DNA from: Erwinia sp. E_sp_B01_1
Lineage (GTDB): Bacteria > Pseudomonadota > Gammaproteobacteria > Enterobacterales > Enterobacteriaceae
Assembly: GCF_036865545.1 (NCBI RefSeq)
Contig: NZ_CP142208.1
Coordinates: 4,588,001-4,652,000, forward strand
Reading direction: 5' to 3'
DNA: 64,000 nt
Under the pieces are notes generated by a model that was given only the letters and a program-made list of their open reading frames with translations, was not told the origin of the DNA and made no database searches. Of this stretch, positions 37,261-48,378 are shown piece after piece (position 1 is the stretch's first letter; every line of letters begins with the position of its first letter). A program made the position numbers and the translations under genes.

Positions 37261-38175
37261 GTGGCACAAAAAGATTATGTAGGCCGCGGGCGTTCGACAG
37301 GGACGCGTCGCAAAAAGACCAACAGTCGCAGCAAAAAGCGCGGTGGGGCTTCAGGGGTTTCAAAGATCATGGTAGTGCTTGCAGTTGCCGTACTGGTAAC
37401 CTTTGTCGGCGGACTGTGGTTTATTGCCCATCATAAAAAAGAAGAAATCCCGGTTATTCCCGATCATAAAGCCGCCGGAAACGGCCTGCCGCCAAAGCCG
37501 GAAGAGCGCTGGCGCTACATCAAAGAGCTTGAAAATCGTCAGATTACCGTCCCCACGCCTGTTGAACCTTCTGCGGGTGGCGAGGTGCATTCCCAGACTC
37601 AGTTGACCGATGAACAACGTCAGCTACTGGAACAAATGCAGTCCGATATGCGTCAGCAACCGACGCAACTCAATGAAGTGCCGTGGAATGAACAGACTCC
37701 TGCACAACGTCAGCAGACCCTGCAGCGTCAGCAGCAGCAAAATCAGTTGCAACAACAGTCGCGTATGCCGCAACAGCAGCAACCTCATGTTACGCAGCAG
37801 CAGCAACCTCGTGTCACGCAGCAACAGCCTCAGACTACGCGCCCCGCGCCGGTCACACGTGAGCCAGTGAAACAGCCGCAGGCTCAGGCCCCGGTCCAGA
37901 CGGTTCAGCAGCCAAAAGCAGAGGCAAAACCGAAAGAAGCGGAGAAGTCTCAACGCTGGATGGTGCAGTGTGGTTCATTCAAAGGAACCGATCAGGCCGA
38001 GTCGATTCGCGCGCAGTTGGCATTTGAAGGTTTTGAGAGCCGGATTACGACTGGCGGCGGCTGGAATCGTGTGGTCATCGGCCCTTATAACGCCCGCTCT
38101 TCGGCTGACGGCACGCTTAAACGCCTGCGCAGTTCTGGCCATTCAAATTGTATTCCTCTCGCTGTCGGGGGTTGA
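37261..38175 (+). CDS. ftsN: Cell division protein FtsN
   Basis: Bitopic inner-membrane protein that triggers septal peptidoglycan synthesis. 304 residues. A short basic cytoplasmic part begins at GTG 37261 (V/M-AQKDYVGRGRSTG), one transmembrane helix lies around residues 36-57 (IMVVLAVAVLVTFVGGLWFI), the essential periplasmic segment is RWRYIKELENRQ, a long Gln-rich linker follows, and a C-terminal SPOR domain (RWMVQCGSFKGTDQAES...) binds denuded glycan. The GTG start matches the family N terminus; the upstream ATG adds an unrelated stretch. The Q-rich linker is built of CAG/CAA runs and is the variable part between species. Confidence 0.96.
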   Translation: MAQKDYVGRGRSTGTRRKKTNSRSKKRGGASGVSKIMVVLAVAVLVTFVGGLWFIAHHKKEEIPVIPDHKAAGNGLPPKPEERWRYIKELENRQITVPTPVEPSAGGEVHSQTQLTDEQRQLLEQMQSDMRQQPTQLNEVPWNEQTPAQRQQTLQRQQQQNQLQQQSRMPQQQQPHVTQQQQPRVTQQQPQTTRPAPVTREPVKQPQAQAPVQTVQQPKAEAKPKEAEKSQRWMVQCGSFKGTDQAESIRAQLAFEGFESRITTGGGWNRVVIGPYNARSSADGTLKRLRSSGHSNCIPLAVGG

Positions 38176-38198
38176 AACCCCCTAAAGCTACCCCATAT
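38171..38198 (+). promoter_or_regulatory. Sigma-32 heat-shock promoter for hslVU
   Basis: GTTGAAA, 13 bases, CCCCATAT closely matches the RpoH consensus CTTGAAA-N11-16-CCCCATNT. It overlaps the ftsN stop and lies 68 bases before the hslV start. Confidence 0.8.
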
Positions 38199-38212
38199 CT
38201 GGTTGCATCAAT

Positions 38213-38235
38213 GCCCCGCAGACAAACTGCGGGGA
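38213..38235 (+). other. 5'-UTR hairpin of hslVU
   Basis: Perfect 8-bp stem CCCCGCAG/CTGCGGGG with a five-base ACAAA loop between the sigma-32 promoter and the hslV ribosome-binding site. An analogous stem-loop is described in the E. coli clpQY (hslVU) leader as affecting mRNA stability. Confidence 0.65.
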
Positions 38236-38265
38236 TACCTTCTGACTGCAACAAGGGGTCTGCCC

Positions 38266-38796
38266 GTGACAACAATTGTAAGTGTACGACGCAACGGCCA
38301 GGTAGTAATTGGCGGTGATGGCCAGGCTACCCTCGGCAATACCGTAATGAAAGGCAACGTCAAAAAAGTTCGTCGTCTCTATAATGACAAAGTCATTGCC
38401 GGTTTTGCTGGCGGTACTGCAGATGCCTTCACCCTGTTTGAACTCTTTGAACGCAAGCTGGAAATGCATCAGGGTCATCTGGTTAAAGCCGCCGTTGAGC
38501 TGGCCAAAGACTGGCGAACCGACCGCATGCTGCGCAAGCTTGAAGCGCTGCTGGCGGTTGCCGATGAAAATGCCTCGTTGATCATCACCGGTAACGGCGA
38601 TGTTATTCAGCCTGAAAACGATTTGATTGCCATTGGTTCAGGTGGTCCTTACGCACAGGCAGCCGCCCGTGCGCTGTTGGAAAACACCGAGATCGGCGCA
38701 CGCGATATCGTGGAAAAAGCGCTGGGTATTGCAGGCGATATCTGCATCTATACCAACCACAATCTCACCATCGAAGAATTACCGTCTAAAGCGTAA
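38266..38796 (+). CDS. hslV: ATP-dependent protease peptidase subunit HslV (ClpQ)
   Basis: Proteasome-like Thr peptidase forming a double hexamer with HslU caps. 176 residues, equal to E. coli HslV. After Met removal the catalytic threonine is exposed ([23 protein letters not shown]). GTG 38266 is the start, with AAGGGG upstream; the in-frame TTG upstream would mask the N-terminal Thr. Transcribed with hslU from the heat-shock promoter. Confidence 0.97.
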   Translation: MTTIVSVRRNGQVVIGGDGQATLGNTVMKGNVKKVRRLYNDKVIAGFAGGTADAFTLFELFERKLEMHQGHLVKAAVELAKDWRTDRMLRKLEALLAVADENASLIITGNGDVIQPENDLIAIGSGGPYAQAAARALLENTEIGARDIVEKALGIAGDICIYTNHNLTIEELPSKA

Positions 38797-38807
38797 GGAT
38801 CCCAACT

Positions 38808-40139
38808 ATGTCCGAAATGACTCCGCGCGAGATCGTCAGCGAGCTGAACAGATTTATCATTGGCCAGGATAACGCCAAGCGCGCCGTGGCGATCGCCTTG
38901 CGTAACCGCTGGCGCCGTATGCAGCTCGATGAAGAGCTGCGCCAGGAAGTAACTCCAAAAAATATCCTGATGATCGGTCCAACAGGGGTAGGTAAAACCG
39001 AAATTGCCCGCCGTCTGGCCAAGCTGGCTAACGCACCCTTTATCAAAGTGGAAGCGACCAAGTTCACAGAAGTGGGCTATGTTGGGAAAGAAGTGGACTC
39101 CATCATCCGTGACCTGACCGATTCTGCACTGAAAATGGTCCGCTCTCAGGCGATTGAAAAAAATCGTTATCGCGCTGAAGAGATGGCAGAGGAGCGCATC
39201 CTTGATGTGCTCATCCCGCCGGCTAAAAACAACTGGGGCCAGTCCGAAGAGAAGGCTGAACCTTCTGCTGCCCGCCAGTCTTTCCGTAAAAAACTGCGTG
39301 AAGGCCAGCTGGATGATAAAGAGATTGAGATCGATCTGGCCAGTGCCTCAATGGGCGTGGAAATCATGTCCCCACCGGGCATGGAAGAGATGACCAACCA
39401 GTTGCAGTCTATGTTCCAGAACCTGGGCAACCAGAAGCAGAAACCGCGTAAGCTGAAGATCAAAGACGCGATGAAGCTGTTGATCGAAGAAGAAGCCGCT
39501 AAGCTGGTTAACCCTGAAGAGCTGAAGCAGGAAGCGATTGATGCGGTTGAACAGCACGGTATCGTCTTTATCGATGAGATCGACAAAGTCTGTAAGCGTG
39601 GCGAAAGCTCCGGCCCGGACGTGTCACGCGAAGGCGTACAGCGCGACCTGCTGCCGCTGGTGGAAGGCTGCACCGTCAATACCAAGCACGGTATGGTGAA
39701 AACCGATCATATTCTGTTTATCGCCTCAGGTGCTTTCCAGGTTGCCAGCCCGTCAGATTTGATTCCGGAACTTCAGGGTCGTCTGCCGATCCGCGTTGAG
39801 CTTCAGGCGCTGACTACCCACGACTTTGAACGCATTCTGACCGAGCCTAACGCTTCCGTTACCGTGCAGTACAAAGCCTTGATGAAAACGGAAGGCGTGG
39901 ATATCGACTTCACCGAAGATGGCATCTCTAAGATTGCCGCCGCCGCCTGGCAGGTGAACGAGACCGCTGAAAATATCGGTGCCCGCCGTCTGCACACGGT
40001 GCTTGAGCGTCTGATGGAAGATATTTCCTATGACGCCAGCGATCTTCACGGCCAGTCCTTCACCATTGATGCAGAGTACGTTGGCAAGCATCTGGATGAG
40101 CTGGTCGCGGACGAAGATTTGAGCCGCTTTATTCTGTAA
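38808..40139 (+). CDS. hslU: ATP-dependent protease ATPase subunit HslU (ClpY)
   Basis: AAA+ unfoldase partner of HslV. 443 residues, equal to E. coli HslU. Walker [16 protein letters not shown] near residue 60, pore loop GYVGKEVDS, the inserted I-domain around residues 110-240, Walker [14 protein letters not shown], and the C-terminal tail SRFIL that docks into HslV. It starts 11 bases after hslV with AAGGA at the hslV stop, so the two are coupled. Confidence 0.98.
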   Translation: MSEMTPREIVSELNRFIIGQDNAKRAVAIALRNRWRRMQLDEELRQEVTPKNILMIGPTGVGKTEIARRLAKLANAPFIKVEATKFTEVGYVGKEVDSIIRDLTDSALKMVRSQAIEKNRYRAEEMAEERILDVLIPPAKNNWGQSEEKAEPSAARQSFRKKLREGQLDDKEIEIDLASASMGVEIMSPPGMEEMTNQLQSMFQNLGNQKQKPRKLKIKDAMKLLIEEEAAKLVNPEELKQEAIDAVEQHGIVFIDEIDKVCKRGESSGPDVSREGVQRDLLPLVEGCTVNTKHGMVKTDHILFIASGAFQVASPSDLIPELQGRLPIRVELQALTTHDFERILTEPNASVTVQYKALMKTEGVDIDFTEDGISKIAAAAWQVNETAENIGARRLHTVLERLMEDISYDASDLHGQSFTIDAEYVGKHLDELVADEDLSRFIL

Positions 40140-40160
40140 ACAGCGCTAACATCTTACTTC

Positions 40161-40184
40161 AGGAGGCTCCGGCCTCCTTTTTTT
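40161..40184 (+). terminator. hslVU terminator
   Basis: AGGAGGC, TCCG loop, GCCTCCT followed by seven T, 21 bases after the hslU stop. Confidence 0.93.
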
Positions 40185-40297
40185 ATGCCAGAAAATCGCT
40201 CAGGGCAGGCAGCATCCTTGATGTGGAATAATTCAATAAAGCCGGCCCGCCGCTAAAATAGCCGCACGTTCTCTCCTCAGTAAAGGCCATTGCCGTT

Positions 40298-41819
<1,522 letters not shown>

Positions 41820-41820
41820 T

Positions 41821-41847
41821 AAAAACGGGTGCCATCGGCACCCGTTT
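41821..41847. terminator. Bidirectional terminator rraA/zapB
   Basis: A-run, ACGGGTGCC, ATC loop, GGCACCCGT, TTT, between the convergent genes. Confidence 0.88.
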
Positions 41848-41867
41848 CCACCAGCCCGATCGTTAAA

Positions 41868-42107
41868 TCAGACTTCTTCCATTTTTCCCAGCAGCGCACG
41901 CAGACGCTCCTGCCAGACATGCTGTTCTTCTTTCAGATGCTGGTTTTCACGCACCAGTGACTCACTGTTGCCTGAAGCCTGCTGAACCTGTTGATTCAGG
42001 TTGTTATTCTGTTCTTTCAGTTCTTCGATTTCCATCTGCAGCAGGGTGATGGTATCAATCGCCTGCTGTACTTTCGCTTCCAGTTTCTCAAACACTTCAA
42101 ATGACAT
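41868..42107 (-). CDS. zapB: Cell division protein ZapB
   Basis: All-coiled-coil Z-ring accessory protein bridging ZapA and MatP. 79 residues, two fewer than E. coli. Heptad pattern runs through nearly the whole length ([19 protein letters not shown]..., then Glu/Gln/Asn-rich helix, ending LLGKMEEV). The spacer region between residues 35 and 55 differs most from E. coli. Confidence 0.96.
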   Translation of the reverse strand: MSFEVFEKLEAKVQQAIDTITLLQMEIEELKEQNNNLNQQVQQASGNSESLVRENQHLKEEQHVWQERLRALLGKMEEV

Positions 42108-42553
42108 TGTAAATGACCTCTCCTAATTGCAAGGCGTTGATATTGCCACCGCAGAGCATCAGGAATAAGCCAGCATTCCGCGGATAACAACGATTCCCCG
42201 ATTGTAAGTAGACGCGCCCGTCAAGTCCAGCAGCGAACCCGCACAGGGTGCAGTCTGTAACAATTTTCAGCATAGACCTGGAATCTGTAACATTACCCGC
42301 TGCCAAAGTAAGGCCTGAGTTAACGAAATGGGACAAAAAACGCAAAAACGAAAATTGAAATGTTGTTTCAGGAAAGCTAAAAGACGCGAAAACGCTCATT
42401 TTTATGACACAGCACACAACTTTTGATTTCGCTATTTCTCGTTTATGCTCGTTAACGATAAATTCACAACAGCCCTACAAAAGATTTGGGCGGCTCAGGG
42501 AAAGAGAACAGAACGCTGTACAACATTTAACCTCGCCTTCAGGAAACGACATC
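42108..42553. other. zapB-glpF divergent intergenic region
   Basis: About 446 bases without a convincing gene. The glpF-proximal part contains CRP-like and GlpR-like sites (annotated separately). The middle carries two copies of TCTGTAACA exactly 30 bases apart (42254-42262 and 42284-42292), of unknown meaning. zapB promoter elements presumably lie in the left half. Confidence 0.6.
42403..42463 (+). promoter_or_regulatory. glpF control region: candidate CRP and GlpR sites
   Basis: TATGA-N6-ACACA at 42403-42418 resembles the CRP palindrome with 8 of 10 positions. TATGCTCGTTAACGATAAAT at 42444-42463 fits the GlpR operator (TATGTTCGATAACGAACATA) at about 16 of 20. Glycerol-3-phosphate induction and catabolite control would be expected, as in E. 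coli glpFKX. Confidence 0.55.
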
Positions 42554-43402
42554 ATGAGTCAGACAGCAACAAGCACGCTTAAAGGGCAGTGCATCGCCGA
42601 ATTTCTGGGTGTCGCCACCATCATCTTCTTTGGTGCTGGCTGTGTCGCCGCCATGAAACTGGCAGGCGCAAGTTTTGGTCAGTGGGAAATCAGTATCATC
42701 TGGGGTATTGCCGTAGCCATGGCAGTGTATCTCAGTGCCGCCATCTCCGGCGCGCATCTGAATCCGGCTGTAACCCTTGCGCTTTGTCTGTTTGCTAATT
42801 TCGAACGCCGTAAAGTGTTGCCGTACATACTGGCACAGATTGCCGGTGCTTTCTGCTCCGCAGCACTGGTTTACGGTCTCTACTACAATTTGTTCTTTGA
42901 CTATGAACAATCGCATCAGATGGTTCGTGGCAGCATAGAAAGCCTGGACCTGGCAGGGATCTTCTCAACCTACCCTAATCCGCACATCGGTGTTGGTCAG
43001 GCTTTCCTGGTTGAAGCAGTGATCACTGCCGTAATGATGGGTCTGATTATGGCTCTGACCGATGACGGTAACGGTTTGCCTCGCGGCCCGATGGCGCCCC
43101 TGCTGATTGGCCTGCTGATTGCGGTTATCGGTGGTTCAATGGGCCCACTGACCGGCTTCGCCCTTAACCCGGCCCGTGATTTCGGACCCAAGATCTTTGC
43201 CTTGCTTGCAGGTTGGGGTAACGTTGCCTTTACAGGTGGCCGCGACATCCCTTATTTCCTCGTGCCGATTTTTGGCCCGATCGTTGGCGCCAGCATCGGT
43301 GCATTTGGCTACCGCTCTCTGATCGCCCGCAATTTGCCTGGCGTCGCTGCGGTTAAGAAAGACGAGAAGACCATAGCGCGTGCTGAACAGCGTAAAGCGT
43401 AA
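42554..43402 (+). CDS. glpF: Glycerol uptake facilitator (aquaglyceroporin)
   Basis: Inner-membrane channel for glycerol. 282 residues, one more than E. coli GlpF. Six membrane helices with the two NPA half-helices in SGAHLNPAVTLAL and GFALNPARDFGPK; the Arg and Asp after the second NPA are diagnostic of glycerol facilitators. ATG 42554 with AGGA upstream is the family start. First gene of glpFKX, 31 bases before glpK. Confidence 0.97.
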   Translation: MSQTATSTLKGQCIAEFLGVATIIFFGAGCVAAMKLAGASFGQWEISIIWGIAVAMAVYLSAAISGAHLNPAVTLALCLFANFERRKVLPYILAQIAGAFCSAALVYGLYYNLFFDYEQSHQMVRGSIESLDLAGIFSTYPNPHIGVGQAFLVEAVITAVMMGLIMALTDDGNGLPRGPMAPLLIGLLIAVIGGSMGPLTGFALNPARDFGPKIFALLAGWGNVAFTGGRDIPYFLVPIFGPIVGASIGAFGYRSLIARNLPGVAAVKKDEKTIARAEQRKA

Positions 43403-43433
43403 TTGCTAACCCTTTACACATCAGGAATGAATT

Positions 43434-44948
43434 ATGACCACAGAAAAAAAATACATTGTCGCGCTCGACCAGGGCACTACCAGCTCCCGTGCGGTAATCC
43501 TGGATCATGACTCCAACATCGTTGCAGTCTCCCAGCGCGAATTTCAGCAGCTCTATCCTAAGCCAGGCTGGGTTGAGCATGACCCGATGGATATCTGGGC
43601 TTCTCAAAGCTCCACGCTGGTAGAAGTGCTGGCGCATGCCGACATTAACTCCGATGAGATTGCGGCAATCGGTATCACCAACCAGCGTGAAACCGCCATT
43701 GTCTGGGAAAAAGAGACCGGCAAGCCCATTTATAACGCTATCGTCTGGCAGGATCCACGTACCGCTGACTACTGTGCAAAATTGAAAAAAGAGGGTCTGG
43801 AAGAGTATATCCAGCACACCACTGGCCTGGTGATTAACCCTTACTTCTCCGGTACCAAAGTGAAGTGGATCCTGGACCACGTTGAGGGCGCACGCGACCG
43901 TGCAAAACGTGGCGAACTGCTGTTCGGTACTGTTGATACCTGGCTGGTCTGGAAAATGACTCAGGGACGGGTGCATATCACCGATTACACCAACGCCTCA
44001 CGTACCATGATGTTCAACATCCACAAGCTGGAGTGGGATCAGCGTATGCTGGATATCCTCGATATCCCGCGTGAAATGCTGCCAGAAGTGAAATCCTCTT
44101 CTGAAGTGTACGGCCAGACCAACATCGGCGGTAAAGGCGGTACCCGTATTCCCATCGCCGGGATCGCTGGTGACCAGCAGGCTGCGCTTTATGGTCAGCT
44201 CTGCGTTAAGCCTGGCATGGCGAAGAACACCTACGGTACCGGCTGCTTTATGCTGATGAACACCGGCACCGAAGCGGTAACTTCTACCAACGGCCTGTTG
44301 ACCACCATTGCCTGTGGTCCGCGTGGTGAAGTGAACTACGCCCTTGAAGGCGCCGTATTTATTGGGGGTGCTTCTATTCAGTGGCTGCGTGATGAGATGA
44401 AACTGATTGGTGATGCCACCGACTCAGAATATTTCGCCACCAAAGTGAAAGACAGCAACGGCGTCTATATGGTGCCAGCCTTTACCGGTCTGGGTGCGCC
44501 TTACTGGGACCCGTATGCCCGCGGCGCGATTTTCGGCCTCACGCGTGGTGCAAATGCTAACCACATTATCCGCGCCACGCTGGAGTCGATTGCTTATCAG
44601 ACCCGTGACGTACTGGAAGCGATGCAGAACGATGCTAATACCCGCCTGCAGTCTCTGCGCGTGGATGGTGGTGCCGTGGCTAACAACTTCCTGATGCAGT
44701 TCCAGTCCGACATTCTGGGTACCCGCGTGGAGCGTCCGGAAGTGCTGGAAGTGACCGCACTGGGTTCAGCTTACCTGGCTGGTCTGGCCGTGGGCTTCTG
44801 GAAAGATCTGGACGAAGTCCGTGCTAAAGCAGTGATTGAGCGTGAATTCCGCCCTGGCATTGAAACCACCGAGCGTAATTACCGTTATGCTGGCTGGAAG
44901 AAAGCGGTTTCCCGCGCAAAAGCCTGGGAAGAAGAAGACGATTCATAA
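43434..44948 (+). CDS. glpK: Glycerol kinase
   Basis: Phosphorylates glycerol to sn-glycerol-3-phosphate. 504 residues against 502 in E. coli. FGGY-family motifs: [32 protein letters not shown], and [12 protein letters not shown] in the C-terminal ATPase half. The allosteric region for fructose-1,6-bisphosphate and EIIA-Glc appears conserved. It captures glycerol entering through GlpF. A strong terminator follows, so glpX is reached by read-through or its own promoter. Confidence 0.98.
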   Translation: MTTEKKYIVALDQGTTSSRAVILDHDSNIVAVSQREFQQLYPKPGWVEHDPMDIWASQSSTLVEVLAHADINSDEIAAIGITNQRETAIVWEKETGKPIYNAIVWQDPRTADYCAKLKKEGLEEYIQHTTGLVINPYFSGTKVKWILDHVEGARDRAKRGELLFGTVDTWLVWKMTQGRVHITDYTNASRTMMFNIHKLEWDQRMLDILDIPREMLPEVKSSSEVYGQTNIGGKGGTRIPIAGIAGDQQAALYGQLCVKPGMAKNTYGTGCFMLMNTGTEAVTSTNGLLTTIACGPRGEVNYALEGAVFIGGASIQWLRDEMKLIGDATDSEYFATKVKDSNGVYMVPAFTGLGAPYWDPYARGAIFGLTRGANANHIIRATLESIAYQTRDVLEAMQNDANTRLQSLRVDGGAVANNFLMQFQSDILGTRVERPEVLEVTALGSAYLAGLAVGFWKDLDEVRAKAVIEREFRPGIETTERNYRYAGWKKAVSRAKAWEEEDDS

Positions 44949-44958
44949 GTCTGAACCG

Positions 44959-44987
44959 GCCCAGGGTCACCCTGACCCTGGGCTTTT
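44959..44987 (+). terminator. Hairpin terminator after glpK
   Basis: Perfect 11-bp stem GCCCAGGGTCA/TGACCCTGGGC, CCC loop, then four T. Its position between glpK and glpX would attenuate read-through into glpX. Confidence 0.82.
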
Positions 44988-45047
44988 CCCCTCTCTCTCC
45001 TCCCCGCTGTGATAAACTTTCCGCCTCTACTTTTCCCGGGGCAAATC

Positions 45048-46058
45048 ATGAAACGAGAACTCGCCATTGAATTTTCACGCGTAACGGAAGCCGCAGCGCT
45101 GGCAGGCTACAAATGGCTCGGACGCGGCGATAAAAACGCAGCCGACGGTGCCGCCGTCCACGCTATGCGCATCATGCTGAACAAAGTGAACATTGACGGC
45201 GAGATCGTCATTGGCGAGGGGGAGATTGATGAAGCCCCGATGTTATATATCGGTGAAAAAGTAGGTACCGGCGAAGGCGATGCCGTGGATATTGCCGTCG
45301 ACCCTATCGAAGGGACGCGCATGACCGCCATGGGTCAGGCAAACGCGCTGGCTGTACTGGCTGTGGGCGATAAAGGCACCTTCCTGAATGCGCCAGATAT
45401 GTATATGGAAAAACTGATTGTGGGGCCAGGAGCGAAAGGCGTTATTGACCTGAATTTACCGCTGGAGGAAAACCTCAGGCGTGTGGCGCAGGCGCTGAAA
45501 AAACCGCTGTCTGAACTCACTGTAACCCTGCTGGCTAAACCCCGTCACGATAAGGTGATCGCTGCCCTGCAGACTTTGGGCGTGCGGATTTTTGCTTTTC
45601 CTGATGGCGATGTCGCCGCCTCCATTCTGACCTGTATGCCAGACAGCGAAGTGGACGTGCTTTATGGCATTGGTGGCGCACCAGAGGGCGTGGTATCGGC
45701 AGCGGTAATCCGCGCGATGGATGGCGATATGCAGGCCAGACTGCTGGCACGCCATGAGGTGAAAGGCGATACGCCGGAGAACCGTCTGATGGGTGAGCAG
45801 GAGTTGAAGCGCTGTCAGCAGATGGGTATTGAGGCCGGAAAAGTGCTGAAACTGGATGAGATGGCCCGCAACGATAACGTCATCTTTTCCGCCACCGGCA
45901 TCACCACCGGCGATTTACTGAAGGGCATCACCCGTAACGGTAATATCGCCACCACCGAAACGCTACTGGTACGCGGTAAATCCCGCACCATCCGCCGCAT
46001 TCAGTCGATTCATTACCTCGACCGCAAAGACGAAAACCTGCACCCGTTTATTCTGTAA
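45048..46058 (+). CDS. glpX: Class II fructose-1,6-bisphosphatase
   Basis: Mn-dependent gluconeogenic phosphatase. 336 residues, equal to E. coli GlpX. Metal-binding GEGEIDEAPM and VDPIEGTRMTAMGQANA, plus GGAPEGVVSAA. ATG 45048 gives MKRELAIEFSRVTEAAAL, the family start. It follows glpK, and continues glycerol use towards hexose phosphate together with TpiA encoded 4 kb away. Confidence 0.97.
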   Translation: MKRELAIEFSRVTEAAALAGYKWLGRGDKNAADGAAVHAMRIMLNKVNIDGEIVIGEGEIDEAPMLYIGEKVGTGEGDAVDIAVDPIEGTRMTAMGQANALAVLAVGDKGTFLNAPDMYMEKLIVGPGAKGVIDLNLPLEENLRRVAQALKKPLSELTVTLLAKPRHDKVIAALQTLGVRIFAFPDGDVAASILTCMPDSEVDVLYGIGGAPEGVVSAAVIRAMDGDMQARLLARHEVKGDTPENRLMGEQELKRCQQMGIEAGKVLKLDEMARNDNVIFSATGITTGDLLKGITRNGNIATTETLLVRGKSRTIRRIQSIHYLDRKDENLHPFIL

Positions 46059-46078
46059 CGCATGGTTTGCCAGAGATG

Positions 46079-46119
46079 AAAACGGCCCCGGGGAACGTTG
46101 TTCCTTCCGGGGCCGTTTT
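46079..46119. terminator. Terminator glpX/emrD
   Basis: Long stem AAAACGGCCCCGG/CCGGGGCCGTTTT with a secondary inner stem GGAAC/GTTCC, between convergent genes and with A and T runs on both sides. Confidence 0.9.
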
Positions 46120-46149
46120 ACGTCAGGCTGACGGCTTTGGTGGGCGGAG

Positions 46150-47328
46150 TTATACAGCCTGCGGTTCAGGTCGCCGTGACAGCGGCAGCCAGCAGAGCAG
46201 GATCAGCAAAGCCATCGCAAACATCAGCATTCCCAGGCTGAACTGCCCGGTCTGCGGCAACAACGCAGAGAGCCATGCGGCCAACCCCGATCCCAGGTTC
46301 TGCAATCCCCCCAGTAATGCCCCCGCTGTGCCAGCCATATAGGGCCAGGGTTCCATCGCGCCCGTGGTAGCCAGAGGAAACAGCATCCCGGCACCAAAGA
46401 AAAACAGCGAGGCAGGCACGACCAATGTCCAGATGGTCATCATGCCAAACCAGGCGGGGATCCACATCAAAGCCCCGGCCAGCAGACAGCTGTTGACTGA
46501 CCACCACACCAGCTGCGGGAACGCCCGATTTTCACGCCCGGCAAACCAGGCACCGAAGAAGGCAGCCGGAATCGGCAAAATAAACAGCAGGCTGACAGTA
46601 AGGCTGTTCAACCCCAGCACACCGCCCATCAGTACGCCACAGCTGGCCTCAAACACGGCAATGCCACCCAGCGCGCCCATCAGCATCACCAGGTAACGGA
46701 TAAAGGTGCCGTCAGCCAGCAATGGGCGATAACGTGAAAACAGCGCGCGTTTTTCGGCTGGGGCAGGCCGCGTCTCCGGTAACCAGCGCAGCATCGCCAT
46801 ACCCACACAGAAGCAAAGCAGCAGCAGGAAAGCAAAACAGGCCTGCCAGCCCAGAAAATGCGTCAGCAGTGCCCCAATCACCGGAGCCACCAGCGGACTG
46901 ACCAGAATCCCCATATTCAGCAGGCTGTTCGCCAGTCTCAGCGCCCCGCCGGCATAGAGGTCGCGCGGCATAGTGCGGGCCATAACGCCAGCCACACCGG
47001 TTCCCAGCCCCTGAACTGCACTGCCCAGTACCAGCATGTCGAAGGTTGGCGCACCAAGCGCAATCAGCGTCCCCACGCAGAAAATGGCTAAACCGGCCAG
47101 AATAACCGGGCGGCGGCCAACATTGTCGGACAAGGGTCCGTACAGCAACTGTGAGCCGCCATAAGTCATCAGATACGCCGCCATTACGCGCTGGACGGCA
47201 CCATCGCGCACGCTGAACGCCTCAGCAATTGTCGCCATCGCCGGGACGTAGATGGTTTGCGCCATCTGGCCCACGGCAACCAGCGCAATCAGCATCACCA
47301 GCAGATGCCCGTTCTCAATTTTTTTCAT
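46150..47328 (-). CDS. emrD: Multidrug efflux MFS transporter EmrD
   Basis: Major facilitator transporter of 392 residues with twelve hydrophobic segments, close to E. coli EmrD (394). Motif A is LLYGPLSDNVGRRPVILAG between helices 2 and 3; RLANSLLNMGILVSPLVAP and ILPIPAAFFGAWFAGR are shared. E. coli EmrD exports hydrophobic uncouplers and detergents. In E. coli the gene lies elsewhere; here it separates glpX from fpr, an arrangement I associate with other enterobacterial families. Confidence 0.94.
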   Translation of the reverse strand: MKKIENGHLLVMLIALVAVGQMAQTIYVPAMATIAEAFSVRDGAVQRVMAAYLMTYGGSQLLYGPLSDNVGRRPVILAGLAIFCVGTLIALGAPTFDMLVLGSAVQGLGTGVAGVMARTMPRDLYAGGALRLANSLLNMGILVSPLVAPVIGALLTHFLGWQACFAFLLLLCFCVGMAMLRWLPETRPAPAEKRALFSRYRPLLADGTFIRYLVMLMGALGGIAVFEASCGVLMGGVLGLNSLTVSLLFILPIPAAFFGAWFAGRENRAFPQLVWWSVNSCLLAGALMWIPAWFGMMTIWTLVVPASLFFFGAGMLFPLATTGAMEPWPYMAGTAGALLGGLQNLGSGLAAWLSALLPQTGQFSLGMLMFAMALLILLCWLPLSRRPEPQAV

Positions 47329-47631
47329 TTTTTAATCAGCATAAGTGTCGGCGCTATCCCGATAAATCAGCGGGACAGGCCAGCAGGAATAAGTGCAAGC
47401 CGGGGAAAATATCAGGATTTTGTGACAAAGCGAGAGGAAGGCTGAAAATGCCCTGAGAAAATCTGTCAGTGAAAGCAGGCAATACCGTAAATCAATCTGT
47501 ACGTTATAGTGTCATGAGGCCCGGACAATTTGTCGATCTGAGCTTTCTCGCGGGTGACTACTGGAAAAGCAGCCGCTGAGTAAGGAAGATACGGCTAACA
47601 CCTTGCCTTACCCCCAATTAAGGAGCTGTTT
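47329..47631. other. emrD-fpr divergent intergenic region
   Basis: About 300 bases holding the promoters of emrD (minus) and fpr (plus). fpr is SoxRS-controlled in E. coli, but I cannot point to a convincing SoxS box here. No RNA gene or repeat seen. Confidence 0.4.
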
Positions 47632-48378
47632 ATGGCTGAATGGATAAACGCCAGGATCAAACAGGTTAATGACTGGACCGACAGCTTGTTCAGCATTATC
47701 GTCACTGCCCCTGTCGACCCCTTCATAGCGGGCCAGTTTGCCAAGCTGGCGCTGGAAATTGAGGGTGAGCGCGTGCAGCGTGCTTACTCTTACGTCAATG
47801 CCCCCAGCGATGAGAATCTTGAGTTCTATCTGGTGACCGTACCGGAAGGCAAACTCAGCCCTCGCCTGCACGCTTTAAAACCGGGTGATGAAGTGATGAT
47901 CACCAAAGAAGCGGCCGGATTTTTTGTGCTGGATGAGATCCCGGACTGCAAAACCCTGTGGATGCTGGCAACCGGCACAGCAATCGGCCCCTATCTTTCT
48001 ATTCTTCAGGAAAGCAAGGGGCTGGAACGGTTTGAAAACATCGTTCTGGTTCATGCCGCGCGTTACGCGCAGGATTTAAGTTATCTGCCCCTGATGCAGC
48101 AGCTGCAACAGCGCTATAACGGAAAGTTACGTATACAAACCGTAGTCAGCCGGGAAGAGATTACCGGTTCGCTAACCGGGCGCGTGCCTGCGCTGATTGA
48201 AAATGGCGAGCTGGAAGCCGCTGTCGGGCTACCGATGCAGGCAGAAAGCAGCCATATCATGCTGTGTGGCAACCCTCAGATGGTCAGGGATACCCAACAG
48301 TTATTGAAAGAAACGCGTGAGATGCGCAAACACCTGAAACGTAAACCGGGCCATATGACGGCAGAGCACTACTGGTAA
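47632..48378 (+). CDS. fpr: Ferredoxin/flavodoxin-NADP+ reductase
   Basis: FAD enzyme passing electrons from NADPH to flavodoxin and ferredoxin, supporting radical-SAM enzymes and oxidative-stress recovery. 248 residues, equal to E. coli Fpr. FAD motif RAYSYVNAP, NADP motif ATGTAIGPYLSIL, and the C-terminal aromatic pair HYW that stacks on FAD. Its 3' end overlaps the convergent yiiR by ten bases. Confidence 0.97.
   Translation: MAEWINARIKQVNDWTDSLFSIIVTAPVDPFIAGQFAKLALEIEGERVQRAYSYVNAPSDENLEFYLVTVPEGKLSPRLHALKPGDEVMITKEAAGFFVLDEIPDCKTLWMLATGTAIGPYLSILQESKGLERFENIVLVHAARYAQDLSYLPLMQQLQQRYNGKLRIQTVVSREEITGSLTGRVPALIENGELEAAVGLPMQAESSHIMLCGNPQMVRDTQQLLKETREMRKHLKRKPGHMTAEHYW

Noticed and set aside
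37624..37953. Leu/Arg-rich frame opposite the FtsN linker
   Set aside because: Produced by reading the CAG/CAA-rich linker backwards; low complexity.
43353..43976. 207-codon frame on the minus strand opposite glpF end and glpK start
   Set aside because: It spans two conserved genes in antisense and has no supporting signals.
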